Source: Azadirachta indica (Eukaryota > Streptophyta > Magnoliopsida > Sapindales > Meliaceae). From it: 64,000 nucleotides of DNA. Below the pieces are notes generated by a model, which had not been told where the DNA came from, ran no database searches, and saw only the letters and a list, made by a program, of their open reading frames with translations. The stretch is taken from the NCBI GenBank assembly GCA_022749755.1, contig CM040442.1:17272457-17336456 (forward strand). Direction: 5' to 3'. Positions 35,056-47,199 of the stretch are shown in pieces; the first letter of the stretch is position 1; every line of letters begins with the position of its first letter. The position numbers and the translations under genes were made by a program.

Positions 35056-37012
35056 AATATATTTATGTAAAATATATTAATTAAATAAGTAATAATATTA
35101 TGTTAACATTATCTTAATAAAATAATTATATGATAATAATTATTTTTAAAAAATTAAATAAAAATAAATTACACAATAATAGTTATTAGAAATTAAATAA
35201 AAATAAAGCATAAATAAATATTAATTCATTTATAAAATATAAATTTGTAAATTTATGTATTTTACAACATATTTATAATAAATATTTATAATTGTATTGG
35301 TAATTTAATAAAATATGTGTGTACATATTTAATACGTAAATAAAATAATAAAAATAATAAATTTATAATATATTAATAAATATTCATATTATCAACGTAT
35401 CATAGAATAATATTATTATTTATGTAATTAAAATGTATGTTATATAAATATCTTGCATTTTCTAAAAAGTTTACAAATTTATTTGTTATTTTTCTTAAAT
35501 AACTATTATTATATTGGGTTTCACGTTTTCTTACTTGTGTAGCCATTTTCAAATACAAAAGGAGCTTTTTAGTTAGAGAAACAGAAGGAGGAGAGAGAAA
35601 AGTTGAACTTTTTAGAGAGAGAGACTTGAAGAAGAACAATTTAGAAGATTCATAAAGGATTCTTGAAAAATTAGAGTCATGGAGCATCTCTTAATCCAAC
35701 TTTTCTCTCTTCCTTCATTTTTTCTTTTAAAATTTATAATTTGTATTATTATTTAAGACTATGTTTGCATTTGTGAGTTTCTTGATGATAATTGCTATAA
35801 ATTTTTCTATGTTAGCTAAATTTTATATTCTAGAGACTTGACATAGCTTATGTGAATCTTGTTTTGATTAATTGGCATTTTGTGAATTTTAGTACGATTC
35901 TATTCATTTGTGTTCCTCAATGCTTAATGCCTCTAATTTGTTGCATGATAAATTAGTTGATTGATGATAAATGACTTGATGCTTGTGAAAGATTAATTCG
36001 TTTATTGGATTGAGGAAACACTATTTAGGTCATTATGAGTCTCGAAGGAGATCAACACTTAAATAATAACGTTAATACTTAAGATATTGTGAGATGAGGA
36101 GGTGATTAATTCCTTGGTAATTAATAAAGGGTAGAGCTTAATAAACGTGTAATTAATCAAGTTAGATAAGGATATTGGCTTAGTTAGCTATACATAGGAC
36201 CTCATTTGATGCTCGAGAGAGATAATGAGGTTAGTTTTTAACTCATTATTAATGAATTGAATCGGGACATATCAACAATTGCCAGTTAAGAGGAACATAT
36301 AGGGGTGGGCAAAAAAGCACCAGATCTCAAAAAACCAAACTAGAATCAATCGGTTCAGTTCGATTTTACATGTAATTTGAGCCGATTTCAATTCTAGGAT
36401 TCAAAAATCCAAAAATTTTGGACTGATTCAGTTCCAACTCAAAAAATTCGAACCAGATCGAATTTTTATTTTCTTTAGTTTTGGTATAGAAGGACAAAAG
36501 TTTTGTGGATTAAAGTCAAACGACATTATTTTTACTTTAAAAAATTTCTCGAAATCTGAAAAAATTAATATTTAAACCTAAAAATCAAACGAAACTAATC
36601 AGTCTAGTTCTAGTCCCATTCGTCTTTTGTATTAGATCCAGTCCGATTCTGAAAATAAAAAATCTAAAATGTTTAGTTTCGATTTAGTTCTGTAAAATCC
36701 CAGACCAAACTATATCGAACCGTGCCCACGCCCAAAAACATAGGGATAAGTAAGTGAAAATAATACCCTAGAACTATTATCATAGAGATTTCCATTTTTA
36801 TTGAATTTAGTTTGTTATTTGATTATCTTTTTAGTTTTAAATTTGTTATTTGAAATTAGTTTGCCTAGATAAAATTATGTTACTATAGCCATGGTACTTA
36901 GTTAATTTAAAAATTCAATTCTTGTGGGATGATATTTCTACTTATCACTTTATTACTTGTCATAACTTGTGCATTTGTGGTCAAATGCATACACATAGCA
37001 TAGTCATGAACA
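35056..37012 (+). mobile_element. Athila-like LTR-type segment (first)
   Basis: The segment ends just before a tRNA-Asp type primer binding site at 37018. From about 35530 it has the leader features of Athila LTRs: GAGAGAG/AGAAG-rich sequence, then TTAATCCAACTTTTCTCTC and a long T-rich 3' part. The left end is not defined; 35056-35500 is AT-rich with no recognised content. A hAT-type MITE sits inside at 36300-36734. Confidence 0.5.
36300..36734. mobile_element. hAT-type MITE in the first Athila-like segment
   Basis: Termini TAGGGGTGGGCAAAA and, inverted at the right, TGGGCGTGGGCACGG. It is flanked by a probable 8 bp target duplication, GGAACATA at 36292-36299 and AAAACATA at 36735-36742 (two G/A differences). 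The interior has AATCGGTTCAGTTCGATTTT-type words shared with the other MITEs of this class in the window. Confidence 0.75.
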
Positions 37013-37017
37013 AGCTT

Positions 37018-37036
37018 TTGGCGTTGTTGTTGGGGA
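37018..37036 (+). other. Primer binding site, tRNA-Asp type (first)
   Basis: TTTGGCGTTGTTGTTGGGGA resembles the TGGCGCCGTTGCCGGGGA site used by Athila/Tat elements, with C to T changes. It lies directly after the LTR-like segment. Confidence 0.6.
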
Positions 37037-37366
37037 TTGATATTTTTGAATTTTTTCCTAATCTCATGATTGAGTAACTTGATCTTAATTTAGACTTTTA
37101 TTTTCTTAGCTAAATTGATAGAATAATCCTTGCTAAAAGGTCCAACTTACAATGTTAAATTTAGCGTTGTTTGGGAGGAAACCAAAGGTGTACGATAATG
37201 AAAGCATGAATTCGACGACATTTGAATTTGGTTTTCCAAATCATGTGCATCTGTTTCTTTTTCTTTCTCTTTATATATGAAGTATTTTCTTCCACTTTAC
37301 CTTTAATCTATTCATTGCATTACTTATACTTACAAACATTGAGGACAATGTTAGATTTAAGTTTGG
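37037..37366 (+). mobile_element. Short internal region with polypurine tract
   Basis: Only about 330 bp separate the first primer binding site from the sequence CATTGAGGACAATG...AAGTTTGGGGG (37328-37366), which in Athila-type elements precedes the 3' LTR and holds the polypurine tract. Nearly the whole coding interior of this element is therefore missing. Confidence 0.6.
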
Positions 37367-39700
37367 GGGTGAAGTTTTAAGTTTTGCTTTTGTTAGAGTT
37401 ATTTTTTTCTTTTTCGTGTTTATTTTCTATTTTTAAGTCTTATGAGTCGCTTCCTTAGTTAGTGACAAGATTTATAAATGATTTAAGCATGGTCATTTGA
37501 ATTAATGAGATATTAAATAAAGATCATAATATTATTCTTGTACTAACTAATTTTTATTTGTTTATGCTTGGAGTGGGTAGAAAAATTGGACCAGACCAGA
37601 TTAAACCTGAAATGGAACTGGACTGAGCCAAAAGTGACTAATTCAGTCTAACTCTTTATGTAATTCAGTTCAATTTTAATTCTTAAATCTAAAAACTTGA
37701 AATTTCTGATCCGATTTCGATTTTGGCTCAGAAAACCCGAACTGGACCAAAATTTTGGTTTTTTTAAATTTTTTTTAGGCTAAAACGACGTTGTTTTTTA
37801 CCAAATTTTTTATTCTTTTAATTTTTTGGTTAAAACGACATTTTTTTATCCAAAAAATTCTTAAAATTTTTAAAAAAATTATAATTTAAACTTAAAATCC
37901 AAGTCGAACTAAATTGGAAATCAAACTGATCGATTCAGTTTTAATCCTGTCCCTCTATATATTTGGTCTGGTCTGATTCTTCTTTTTCATATGATTCAGT
38001 CTAGTCCTAAAAATGAAAAACAAAGAATTTATAGTTTCGATTATGTTTTGTAGACACCCAAACCAGACTGGAATTTGCCGACCCTTGATTCATGCTCATA
38101 ATTCATAGATACTTCTTATCATGGTTGATCTGATTCTTGATTTGTTAAATTTATGTTTTTACATATTTATGCTTTGTTAACTTAAATATTACAAAGAATT
38201 TTTGAAACTGTTTAGTCTATTTTTGCTTGTTTATTGTTACTTTTTAAGTATTGTGATCTTTACACAGGTAATAATGTGTTTCGATGAAAACACAACACAA
38301 GCACTAGTTCGTCTCCATCGATGTTGGGCTCAAGGAACAGAAAACATATCATGGGTAGTGAAAATTTGACGTGTTGAGTATAAAGTACTAAAACGATCAT
38401 AATTTCGTCTACACAACTTAGAATCACATTTCGTTTGTTGCATTAGAAACTAAAATTCAGTGGTTTCTAGTGATATATCATGGGCCATAGCTATGGTTCG
38501 CTTGAGTCATCAAGGCTTGCAGTCGCACCATAGCTTTTGATTTTCACAGCCAAAATAAAGGGAAAAATGTTGTGAGGCAATGAAGGTAGCGTGCCCGCAC
38601 CGCACCTTTTCTCTTGTCAAGCTTTGGCTGTGCACCAGAACCTTTACTACACGCTCCCACACGCTTGGCCATACCCCAGCACCTCTAACTATAGGCTCAT
38701 GCCCCCTTAGATGCTGAGTAACATCCCATCTTGTTTTTTTGGACTTTGGATCAACTTTGAATGACTTGATTCAAACCATCCTAAGTTTTTTTGTTTTTCT
38801 GTCATCAGCCACCATACCATAGATAGAATGGAGAGTCTTAAAGAGAGAAACTAAAGAAAACAAAGGGATTTTCTAGAGAGAGACAAATGCAAAATCATTA
38901 AGTCTTTTGGATTTCTTGAAGAGTTGTGGATTGGAGCTTTATCTACTCTAGTTTTTATCTCTTTCCCTTTTAATTTTCATCCTGAAATTGATAGTTTTAT
39001 ATTGATTAAAGCCATGTTTTGGATTATGGATTTTTTTGATAATTAAGTTTGGTTAATTTAACATTTTAGGGTAATGATGTAATCTAGTTAAGAGCATTCA
39101 ATATCTAAAATAATCTTATTTATGATTTAATAAATTTAATGCTTTTAAATATTTGGTCAACGTTGAAATGATTTATGAACCAGTATGATTTGAAAAGTGA
39201 TTATTATATTTTGACCGTGTAACGAATGCCATGAAATGCATGTTAGACAGAGAGGTATTATCATGATTTTTGCAATTTATATAAGAATTGTCACTGTTTT
39301 TAATGCCTTTCATGCAATTGAATTCACATAGAGATATAGTGAGTTGTTACATATAAGTAGTGTCAATATATCTTGAGAAAGATTATCAAATAAGTTAGGA
39401 TAATTCACTATCAATATTGGTATTGAATTGAAACAACACCAATTGAAGAATGGGATGTGAATAGCTATGGTGAAATCAATTGCCCTAATATTTTTATCAA
39501 TTAAATTTTACAATCAGCTTGTTAGTTTAGTTTAATTTTAGGTAATTTTCATTTTATGCACGTTTTGCTAACCAAATTATTCAAACAAACCTAGGACTAG
39601 TTATCTTTGGTAACTAATAGATTAAGCAATTCTCATGGGTTTGACATCCTTTCATATCATTGTATCACTTGTTATGATTTCGTACACCTGTGAATTACAC
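37367..39700 (+). mobile_element. Athila-like LTR (second, shared middle LTR)
   Basis: The LTR starts TGAAGTTTTAAG right after the polypurine tract and ends just before a second primer binding site at 39711. It contains features common in Athila LTRs, such as an ACGATCATAATTTCGTCTAC word near 38392 and a pyrimidine/purine leader near 38830-38960. A MITE lies at 37569-38086. It therefore acts as 3' LTR of one element and 5' LTR of the next. Confidence 0.6.
37569..38086. mobile_element. hAT-type MITE in the second Athila-like LTR
   Basis: Left end TGGAGTGGGTAG, right end as reverse complement AAGGGTCGGCAA. Interior words such as GGACCAGACCAG and AACCAGACTGGAA place it with the elements at 28379 and 36300. 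Flanking TTTATGCT and TTCATGCT resemble a target duplication, but not at exactly aligned positions. Confidence 0.6.
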
Positions 39701-39710
39701 AATAATTTTT

Positions 39711-39728
39711 TGGCGCCATTGCCAGGGA
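39711..39728 (+). other. Primer binding site, tRNA-Asp type (second)
   Basis: TGGCGCCATTGCCAGGGA, two changes from the canonical tRNA-Asp primer binding site of Athila/Tat elements. It stands between the second LTR and the gag frame. Confidence 0.75.
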
Positions 39729-39803
39729 ATGTTTTAACTTTATTAATATTGATTTCGATTTATTTTGAGTTTAATTTGAAATTTATTTTTGTTTTTATTC
39801 TAG

Positions 39804-41200
39804 TTGTTTTCTCTTGTGTACGAGATTTCTTATAATTTTAATCTTATTCCTTTGGATAGAAAGATTGAACGGACATTTTATAAGGAAAAAAAAGAGAGGA
39901 AACGAGCATCGAGACAACAACAAACTAGCACCGTCGAAGAAAACTTTGCAAATAATGTTGGAGTCAAAAATAATAAAGCTTTGAGGGATTATGCTATCCT
40001 AATATTTAATGGTGCTTCGACTAGAATTAAAAGGCTTGCAAATCAAACTAACAACTTTGAGATTAAGCCTACAATTATTCAGATGATTCAAACTTCTATG
40101 CAATTTAGTGGTTCGCTGAAAGATGATCCAAACACTTATATTGCAAACTTTATAGAAATTTGTGATCCTTTTAGACATAATAGTATTTTAGATGATGCCA
40201 TGAGGTCGAGACTTTTTCTATTCTTACTAAAGGACAAGGTGAAAGGATGGCTAAATTCACTTTCTCCTAGAACCATCATAACTTGGAATGAATTAGCTCA
40301 AATGTTCTTAGAAAAATTTTTCCTCCATCAAAGATGACAAAGATGAGGAATGATATCACAACCTTCTCTCAATTTGACATAAAATCTCTATATGATGCAT
40401 AGGAAAGGTATAAGGATATGCTAAGAAGATGTCCATATCATGGGTTTAATAAAATGGTTGCAAATGCAAACATTTTCAAATAGGTTAAGGTCCATAACTA
40501 AAACAATGATTGATGCGAAACACAGGATAATGCATATAAGTTGCCCAAGGAAAAGGCTTCAAACAATTATCAATGGCCCTTAGATCATTTAATACCAAGA
40601 AGAGCTACTAGAGTCCATGAAATTGATGCCATCTCTACTTTGACTACACAAGTAACTACTTTGTCAAAACAACTTGGTAACTTGAATGTCAATGTTATCC
40701 AATCTTAAGTTCAAGTGTGTGAAGTATTGATTGTAAAGTTGGCAGTCTATTCGCTTTTTCATCTTTTGAGCTAGCTAACTTTATGTTGAATTTCCAAAAG
40801 GAACAATACAATCCTTATTTGAGCTCTTATAATCTAACTTGGGATAATCATCCAAATTTTTCATGGAGCAACAATCTAAATGCTATGAGACCACTCTTAG
40901 ATTTCAACTACAAGAAAAGAAAGTGTCATTAGAAGATGCTAAAGCCTAACTCACCATGAACACCTCTAAGTTCATGATAAAGATCGAGATAATATTGCAA
41001 AATCAAGCTACATCTATGCAAACCTTGAGGTTAAAATAGGTCAAATGGCAAATTTGTCAGCGGAAAGGCAACAAGGCTTCTTACTAAGTACTATTGAGAC
41101 AAATCGATAAAGGAGTAAATGAAGGCAATTACATTGAGAAGTGGAAAATAACATAGTCAGCCAAAAAGCAATTTGAAAGAAGCAACAAAAGAAGAAGCTA
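39804..41200 (+). pseudogene. Athila-like gag remnant
   Basis: The open frame 39804-40337 gives a typical Athila gag core: ALRDYAILIFNGAS, NNFEIKPTIIQMIQTSMQF, DPNTYIANFIEICDPF, DDAMRSRLFLFLLKDKVKGW, TWNELAQMFLEKFF. The frame shifts at about 40337 and continues, with stops, through MRNDITTFSQFD, ERYKDMLRRCPYHGF and a LTTQVTTLSKQLGNL stretch to about 40700. After that only scattered similarity remains. Gag forms the particle of this retroelement class. The copy is dead. Confidence 0.85.
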
Positions 41201-41559
41201 AGTTCTATCCATCAAGTGTACAACCCACAAATGACAAGGACAACGATAAGCAATTTGAAAACACCGCTAAGACATCCACAGTGGCAAGTCTTTCAATGTC
41301 ATAACTGGAATCATCAACTCCTAGTAAGAAATATGTGCCACCCCCAACTTATGTGTTACCAATTTCATTTCCTCAATGTCTCAAGAAGAATAAATTAGAT
41401 AAGCAATTTTCTAAATTCTTTGAAGTGTTTAAAAAATTGCATATTAACATTCTTTTGCAGATGCATTGGAATAGAAATCGAGCTATGCCAAATTCATGAA
41501 AGAGATTTTCTTCAGCAAAAGGAAATTGGAAGAAAATGAAATAGTGATGTTAACTGAGG

Positions 41560-42210
41560 AGTGCAGTGTTATCTTGTAAAACAAATTGTCACCAAAATGT
41601 AATGATATAGAAAGTTTCACCATACTTTGCACTATTGGAGATGGTTATTTTGAAAAAGCTTTATGTGATTTAAGTGCAAACATTAGGTTAAAGCTTTTTT
41701 CTTTTTCCAAAAAATTGGGATTTGGTGAAGTAAAGGCAACAACAGTCTCTCTACAATTAGCAAATTGATCAATTAAGCATCGAAGAGATGTAATTAAATT
41801 TTTATTTGTAAAGATATACAATTTTATATTTCCAACCGATTTAATTATCTTAGACATGGAAGTGGATCAAGAAATACCACTTATCTTAGATTGGCCATTT
41901 TAGCTATGGGGAAGATATTGATTGATGTTCAACAAAGGCAATTAATCTTACGAGTTCAAGATGAGCAAGTGATCTTTGGTTTGTTCAAGGAAATCAAATA
42001 TCCATGTGAAACTGATTGTATTCTTCAAATCGACATTCTAGACAAGATGGTGGTTAAAACATTCAAAAGTGAACATCCAACTGAATCGCTTGAAGCTTGT
42101 ATTGTCCATGCTAGATTCACCAAAGCATAAGACGCAATTTAGGTAGAGTGTGCATGTTATTTGATAGTTACACCACCTTACACTCTTGGGAACACAATAT
42201 ATGATATTTT
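41560..42210 (+). pseudogene. Athila-like aspartic protease remnant, truncated
   Basis: Frames at 41586-41768 and 41891-42130, with connecting frameshifts, give NDIESFTILCTIGDG, the active-site region CDLSANIRL (family pattern CDLGAS), KLGFGEVKATTVSLQLAN, LDMEVDQEIPLI and RVQDEQVIFGLFK. This is the retroviral-type protease of Athila pol. Similarity ends near 42210, directly against the unit C upstream block, so reverse transcriptase, RNase H, integrase and 3' LTR are all absent. Confidence 0.85.
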
Positions 42211-42214
42211 CGCA

Positions 42215-43361
42215 TGAAAATAGCATAATTAAATATCACAACATATTTTATAAATATTAATTCTTAATTTTTAATATTTTTTATAAAAGTTTAACAAAAC
42301 TCTAAAAATAATATTTTTGAACTCTCTTCTCATTCCCTTTTGTTCCTTCCACTTTTTATTTCTTTTATTTTTTAAAAAAAAAACTTTTCTTTTAAATATT
42401 TTACGTGACCTATTGAATTTCTCTATGGAATAATAAAGTTTTCATCCGTAAACATTGGTGAAACAACAAATCATATGATTATAAAATATTAATCCCGTCT
42501 ATATTTCTTTTTCCCTTATTTGGGAATATCATTATTCTTAATTTGTTGTTCGGTAAAAGCTGAGGGATACAGATGTTATTATTCTGAAGTATGTTTCATC
42601 TTTTCAGGTTCTTGCGTTTAATGACAATGAAAGTGTTTCACATGTGACATGTGTCAATTTGTTACTGGGAGAAAAGCCATCAAATGATTTTTTAATTTGG
42701 GGCATAATTTAGTATACAAATGCATCAATCATTCAAAGAAAACCAACTTCCCTCGCAAAGCCTTACACGTTGCTTGCTTATACTTCTCTTGTTAATTATC
42801 TTTCATGTCCTTCTAATCTTTGTATTCGCTGCACCAATCATGGTTTAAAATATCACACAAAACCCTTTAGTCATTGTTATTTACCATCTGAATTAAGATT
42901 TATAACAACTTTGATGTCATTAAAGAAATTACAATGAAATTTCATACGGCATTTTTTATCTATACTCAGTCAAAAACTGGATGGTGCCACCTGTGAATCG
43001 ATAGTTATTCACTGAGGAAAGTCCTAACCTCTTGAGCCATGGGTTGAGCTTTAATTTGGAGTTCCTATTACTTCAAAACAAAACCAATATAGGGGTTTAT
43101 ATTTTATTTTCACTTTACTTATCAAGAGACTGCAAAATATATTCACACTTCTTTTTTATATTTTCTTTGTCAAACTATAGAATATAGACTAGTTCTTCTT
43201 TTCCAGAATGAATGTCGAAAGTTGGATCCTGGAACTTTCTTTAATTTTATTTGTCAATGGTCTTAACTATTCAACACGATGACTAAGTTATTATGTGTTT
43301 ATTAATGTATTGTAGGTTACAATGAACGGTAAGTAATAACATGGAGTACTTCATTTAGCTG
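42215..43361 (+). promoter_or_regulatory. Unit C upstream block (GLR promoter region)
   Basis: Diverged version of the promoter block in A, D and B. Landmarks are CTCTAAAAATAATATTTTTG near 42300, GTTTCATCTTTTCAGG near 42593, CAATGAAATTTCATACGGCA, ACCTGTGAATCGATAGTTAT, and TCCTGGAACTTTCTTTAATT just before the gene. The uORF is kept at 43212-43244. It joins the Athila fragment on the left near 42210. Confidence 0.6.
43212..43244 (+). promoter_or_regulatory. Short uORF upstream of GLR-C
   Basis: ATG, nine sense codons and TAA (MSKVGSWNFL). Same length and position relative to conserved leader sequence as the uORFs in A and B. Confidence 0.45.
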
Positions 43362-46146
43362 ATGTATGTGAAGAGGAAGGAGCAAGCCTTTTTTCCATCT
43401 TTGATTTTGTTTATGCTTGTCTGTTCCTCGTGTTTAGAACTTAGAGAAGCTAGGAATAATGGTACTTCAAGTGCGGAAGAATTAGTACATGTGAGTCATC
43501 CTTGATATGCGATCATGGTCGGGAAGGATCAGCCATAGCTGCATTTCCATGGCGATTTCTGATTTTTATGCTCTAAATACTCACTACAACACAAGGGTTG
43601 GTATTTCTCTACTCTAGGAAGTCTGAAGGAGATCCCCTTGGTGCTTTGTCTGCAAGTGAGATATTCATATTATACAAAAAAAATCTATATTTATAGAGCA
43701 ATACGTTTTAAGCAAGAATAAATGTAAATGTATATTTCTATAGATGTGTATTTAAACCAAAGCATAGAGCATTGCTTAAGTTTGGTCGTTTCAATCTAGT
43801 TAAATTTACTCATCTATTGATACCTCTGATCATGCATTTATGTATTCATGAAATTAAATAATCGTCTATTTCCAAGTGCAGCCTTGAATCTCAGACAAAA
43901 TGTAGAATTGATAGCAGGTTTTAGCACAAAATTATCAAATGAAGGGCAAATTTTGGCAAAAGTAGGATCCAGAGCTAAAATTCCTATCATTTCTCTCTTT
44001 TGAAACATTCCTTCATTCCACCACTTATATTCTATTCAAATCGATCGAGATAAAGCTTCTCAAGCGTATGGCATTGTTGATGTTATCACAACCTTCGGAT
44101 GGAAAGAAGCTACACTCGTCTATGAGGGCAATACGTTGGGGAGAGAGATCTTTCCTTATATGTTTGATTCCTTGCAAAAGAGTGATATTCATATTTCTCA
44201 GATGGTTGCGGTTCCAACCTTGTCTACTGATGATGAAATCATGGAAATGTTGTCTCTACTCATGGCATTAGAAACAAAGGTATTTGTTGTGCATGTGTCG
44301 CATTCTCTTGCTTCTCGCTTATTCTTAAATGCTGAGAAGCTAGGTATAATAACTAAAAGGTATGCTTGGATTGTAACTGAGACAAACTATGAATTTCTTG
44401 CATTCAATTGATCCATCGATTGTTGAGTCCATGAAAGGGGTTTTGGGGATGAAGCATTATATCCCGTCATCCAGGGAGCGCCACAATTTGACTCTAAGGT
44501 AGAGAATAAAGATGTTTAACGATGATCCGAATGCTGAGGTACCAGAATTAGATGTCTATGGAATTCTCGCATATGATACAGTGTGGACTCTAGCAAAAGC
44601 AGCAGAAAAGCTGATAATTGAGGTTTCTAAAAGTAAAGATCGCAACATAAAACTTCACTTATTGGATTTAGCCATTATCCAATCTCCTAAAAAAGATTTG
44701 ATATTTTATCAGGAGATACGAAATTGTAGGCTGAAGGGTTTAAGTAGTGATTTTCAAATTACAAACAGGAGACTAATTTCAAGGGCATTTGAAATCGTAA
44801 ATGTGATTGGAATAGGCAAAGGTAGCTTAAGAGGAGTAGGATTCTGGACTCCAGCAACTGGGATATATTCCAAAAGAAATGAATTCACTTATCAAAATGG
44901 ATTCGTCTCCGCCCAATGACTTTCAAGCCATTATATGGCTAGGAGGATCTACAACTGTACCAAGAGGCAACTGCAAAAGTTAAGGATTGGTGTTTCGGTG
45001 AAAAGTGGATTCAGAGAATTAGTGAATGTGATTTATGATCCTCAAAGCAATGCCATAACCATAGATGGTTTTTGTATAGACGTATTCAAGACTGGCCTTG
45101 ATTCTTAACACATGAGTGCCTTACGAGTTTATTCACTTGGAGGATGGCAATAGACAAATGGTTGGATCTATAATGAACTTGTCCATCAGGTTTATCTCTA
45201 GGTATGTTTAGATCAGCGAGTACTTTTATCTGGTAACTCAAATAAAAATAGTTGGTACCAGTTTTTAACATAGAATATTTGTTTCATTTTCTTTTTATGT
45301 GTATTTATTATTAGCAATGCTTTTAGTTAATAATAGGTCCTGATAAAGGTATGACAATTCATAATCTAGAAATTTGATGCTGTTGCGGGAGATATGACAA
45401 TCACTGCCAACAGATCTTTGTATGTTGATTTCACATTGCCACACACCGATATGGGCTTTAAAACGGTATTGCCAACTGAGCGGAACAATAATATGTGGAT
45501 TTTCTTGAAGCACCTTAAAGCAAATCTACGGCTAACAACTGCTGCTTTCTTTGTCTTGATAGGCTTTATTATCTGGACTATTGAACATCCTACTAATGGT
45601 GAATTTCAAGTTTCACAAGCACAGCAAAATGGGACAATGTTTTGGTATTACTTTCTCGACTCTTATGTTCGTTCACAGTAAGTACAGAATTATACATACT
45701 GTTACTGAACTCCTTTGATTATTTTGATGTTCAGATAATAAAGAAAGTTGATCAATTTGAAGCTCTTTTAGTAGTTAGGAATTTGACTTGACTGGACTAA
45801 TTACACTTGTTTATTTACGATGTGTCTTGCTATGCTTTTGTGACTGTGATTTCACATATTCCTCGGGGAAAAAGTTGTTGAGTAACTTGTCGAAGTTTAT
45901 AGTAATCGCATGGGTGTTTATGGTGCTTGTCTTGAGCTCAAGCTATATAGCAACGTTATCTTCTATGTTGATAGTTCAACAGATTCAATTGGCCAGCTTG
46001 AAGGACATCTATACAGGGTATCCTTTTGGGTCGCTTATGGGAGCAGTTTTGATGATTCCAGACGAAAGAGATATCAATCTATTGAAGAATATGCCAATGC
46101 TTTATCCAACAGGAGTAACAACGGTGGTGTTTCTACTATTATTGAT
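43362..46146 (+). pseudogene. GLR-C: glutamate receptor-like pseudogene, 5' part
   Basis: The most diverged GLR copy. Exon 1 43362-43655 ([14 protein letters not shown]), exon 2 43882-45201, exon 3 45370-45677, exon 4 from about 45866 to the insertion at 46146. Lesions by comparison with B: a 2 bp deletion near 43491 that shifts the frame after LVH; extra bases near 43605; an in-frame TGA near 43999; one extra base near 44384; TAG near 44500; a 4 bp change near 44868; and an intron 3 acceptor that reads CTCGGG instead of CTCAGGG near 45863. Exon 3 still gives [16 protein letters not shown]. It is not translatable as a receptor. The remaining 3' part is 6.1 kb away at 52261. Confidence 0.92.
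46137..46146 (+). other. Left target-site duplication of the LINE insertion
   Basis: TATTATTGAT, repeated exactly at 52261-52270. In unit B the sequence is present once (ATTATTGATGAAATACC). The two copies bound the 6114 bp insertion in GLR-C exon 4. Confidence 0.9.
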
Positions 46147-46391
46147 TTTTCTTTTAAATAAACCTCAGCAACTGAGGGAATGCATTAAAAATAGGAAGAG
46201 AAGAACAAGGACAAATCCAAGAAAGGGGGGAGACATAAAACCTTATCCCTTAGAAAACCAACAAAATAGTAATCAAAAAAAAAAAAAGAAAGGAAAACAA
46301 AAGGAACAAATCTAGCAGAATCGAAATCTAGGAAAAACCATTGGCATCTTGAGTTAAATGCCCTTGAATGGCAATGGAAGGAGTTTGCCAC
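46147..46391 (-). mobile_element. LINE 3' end (distal half)
   Basis: The 3' terminal part of a LINE on the - strand. It ends in TTTATTTAAAAGAAAA next to the target duplication, as expected for an A-rich LINE tail. The reading frame upstream of the tail (GFLRDKVLCLPPFLDL) resembles the C-terminal end of plant L1-type ORF2. The other half is at about 51350-52260, beyond the copia element. Confidence 0.75.
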
Positions 46392-46961
46392 TGTTGGAGG
46401 CAAATGGAGGTGGTAGGCTAGCTATATATAACTTAATGAAAATAAGTAACGATGATTTTAGGAAATAAAATTGAAGTTTAAACAAAGAAGATACGAAAAG
46501 CAAACTGCAGAGCTATTGCACCTGCAGAAAATGCTCTGTTTTTATTAATGGAGGGGCTGATTTTCTTACATCCTTGGCTTGCATTACACCAATATATTTA
46601 TATTAGGTGATGGACAATTTTAGAGCTAAAATCCAACTAATACAAGCAACATTTTTTAACGAAACAGAAAACCTATTTTAATTTTTCAAAATGACAGCTT
46701 TATGCAAAAGTTTTAGTTTGAATTTTCATTTGAACATCTTGCAATCATTTGGCCATAACTCTCTTTAAAGAATTCCAAATTTAACATTCTAGAATTCTCT
46801 GAAAAGTTAAACTTTTTGATCTTTTTAATGATTTCAACTATGTTCACAAATGATCTCTCAGTCGATATAGTTTAAATTTTAAAAATGCCCTTTTAATAGT
46901 GTTCTCTCAATACTCATAACCTGCAAATATTCTAAATAAGATTACAAATTAATCTTCAACA
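46392..46961 (-). repeat. 3' LTR of nested copia (full, 570 bp)
   Basis: Complete LTR. Its + strand left end is TGTTGGAGGC and its right end TTCAACA adjoins the polypurine tract. It matches 51019-51350 with scattered substitutions and small indels, so the insertion is not recent. Confidence 0.85.
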
Positions 46962-47199
46962 CCCCCTGTTGATTTGAAATCTTTAATTGCTTTTTGAATT
47001 GTTCAAGCTTGTCAAAAGAGGTCGCCTTGGTGAGTGTATTAGCTAGTTGCTCATTAGTGTTTAGCAACTCCAAACTAATCTCCTTCTCGTTCACTAATTC
47101 GCGGATGAAATGATGTCATAGCTCAATATGCTTCGACTTTGCATGAAAAATTGGATTTTTCACCATGGCTATGGCAGACATATGATCACAATAAATGAC

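Noticed and set aside
45788..46315. 175-codon frame in GLR-C as an intact receptor piece
   Set aside because: It begins in intron 3, lacks the splice acceptor and runs into LINE sequence after 46146.
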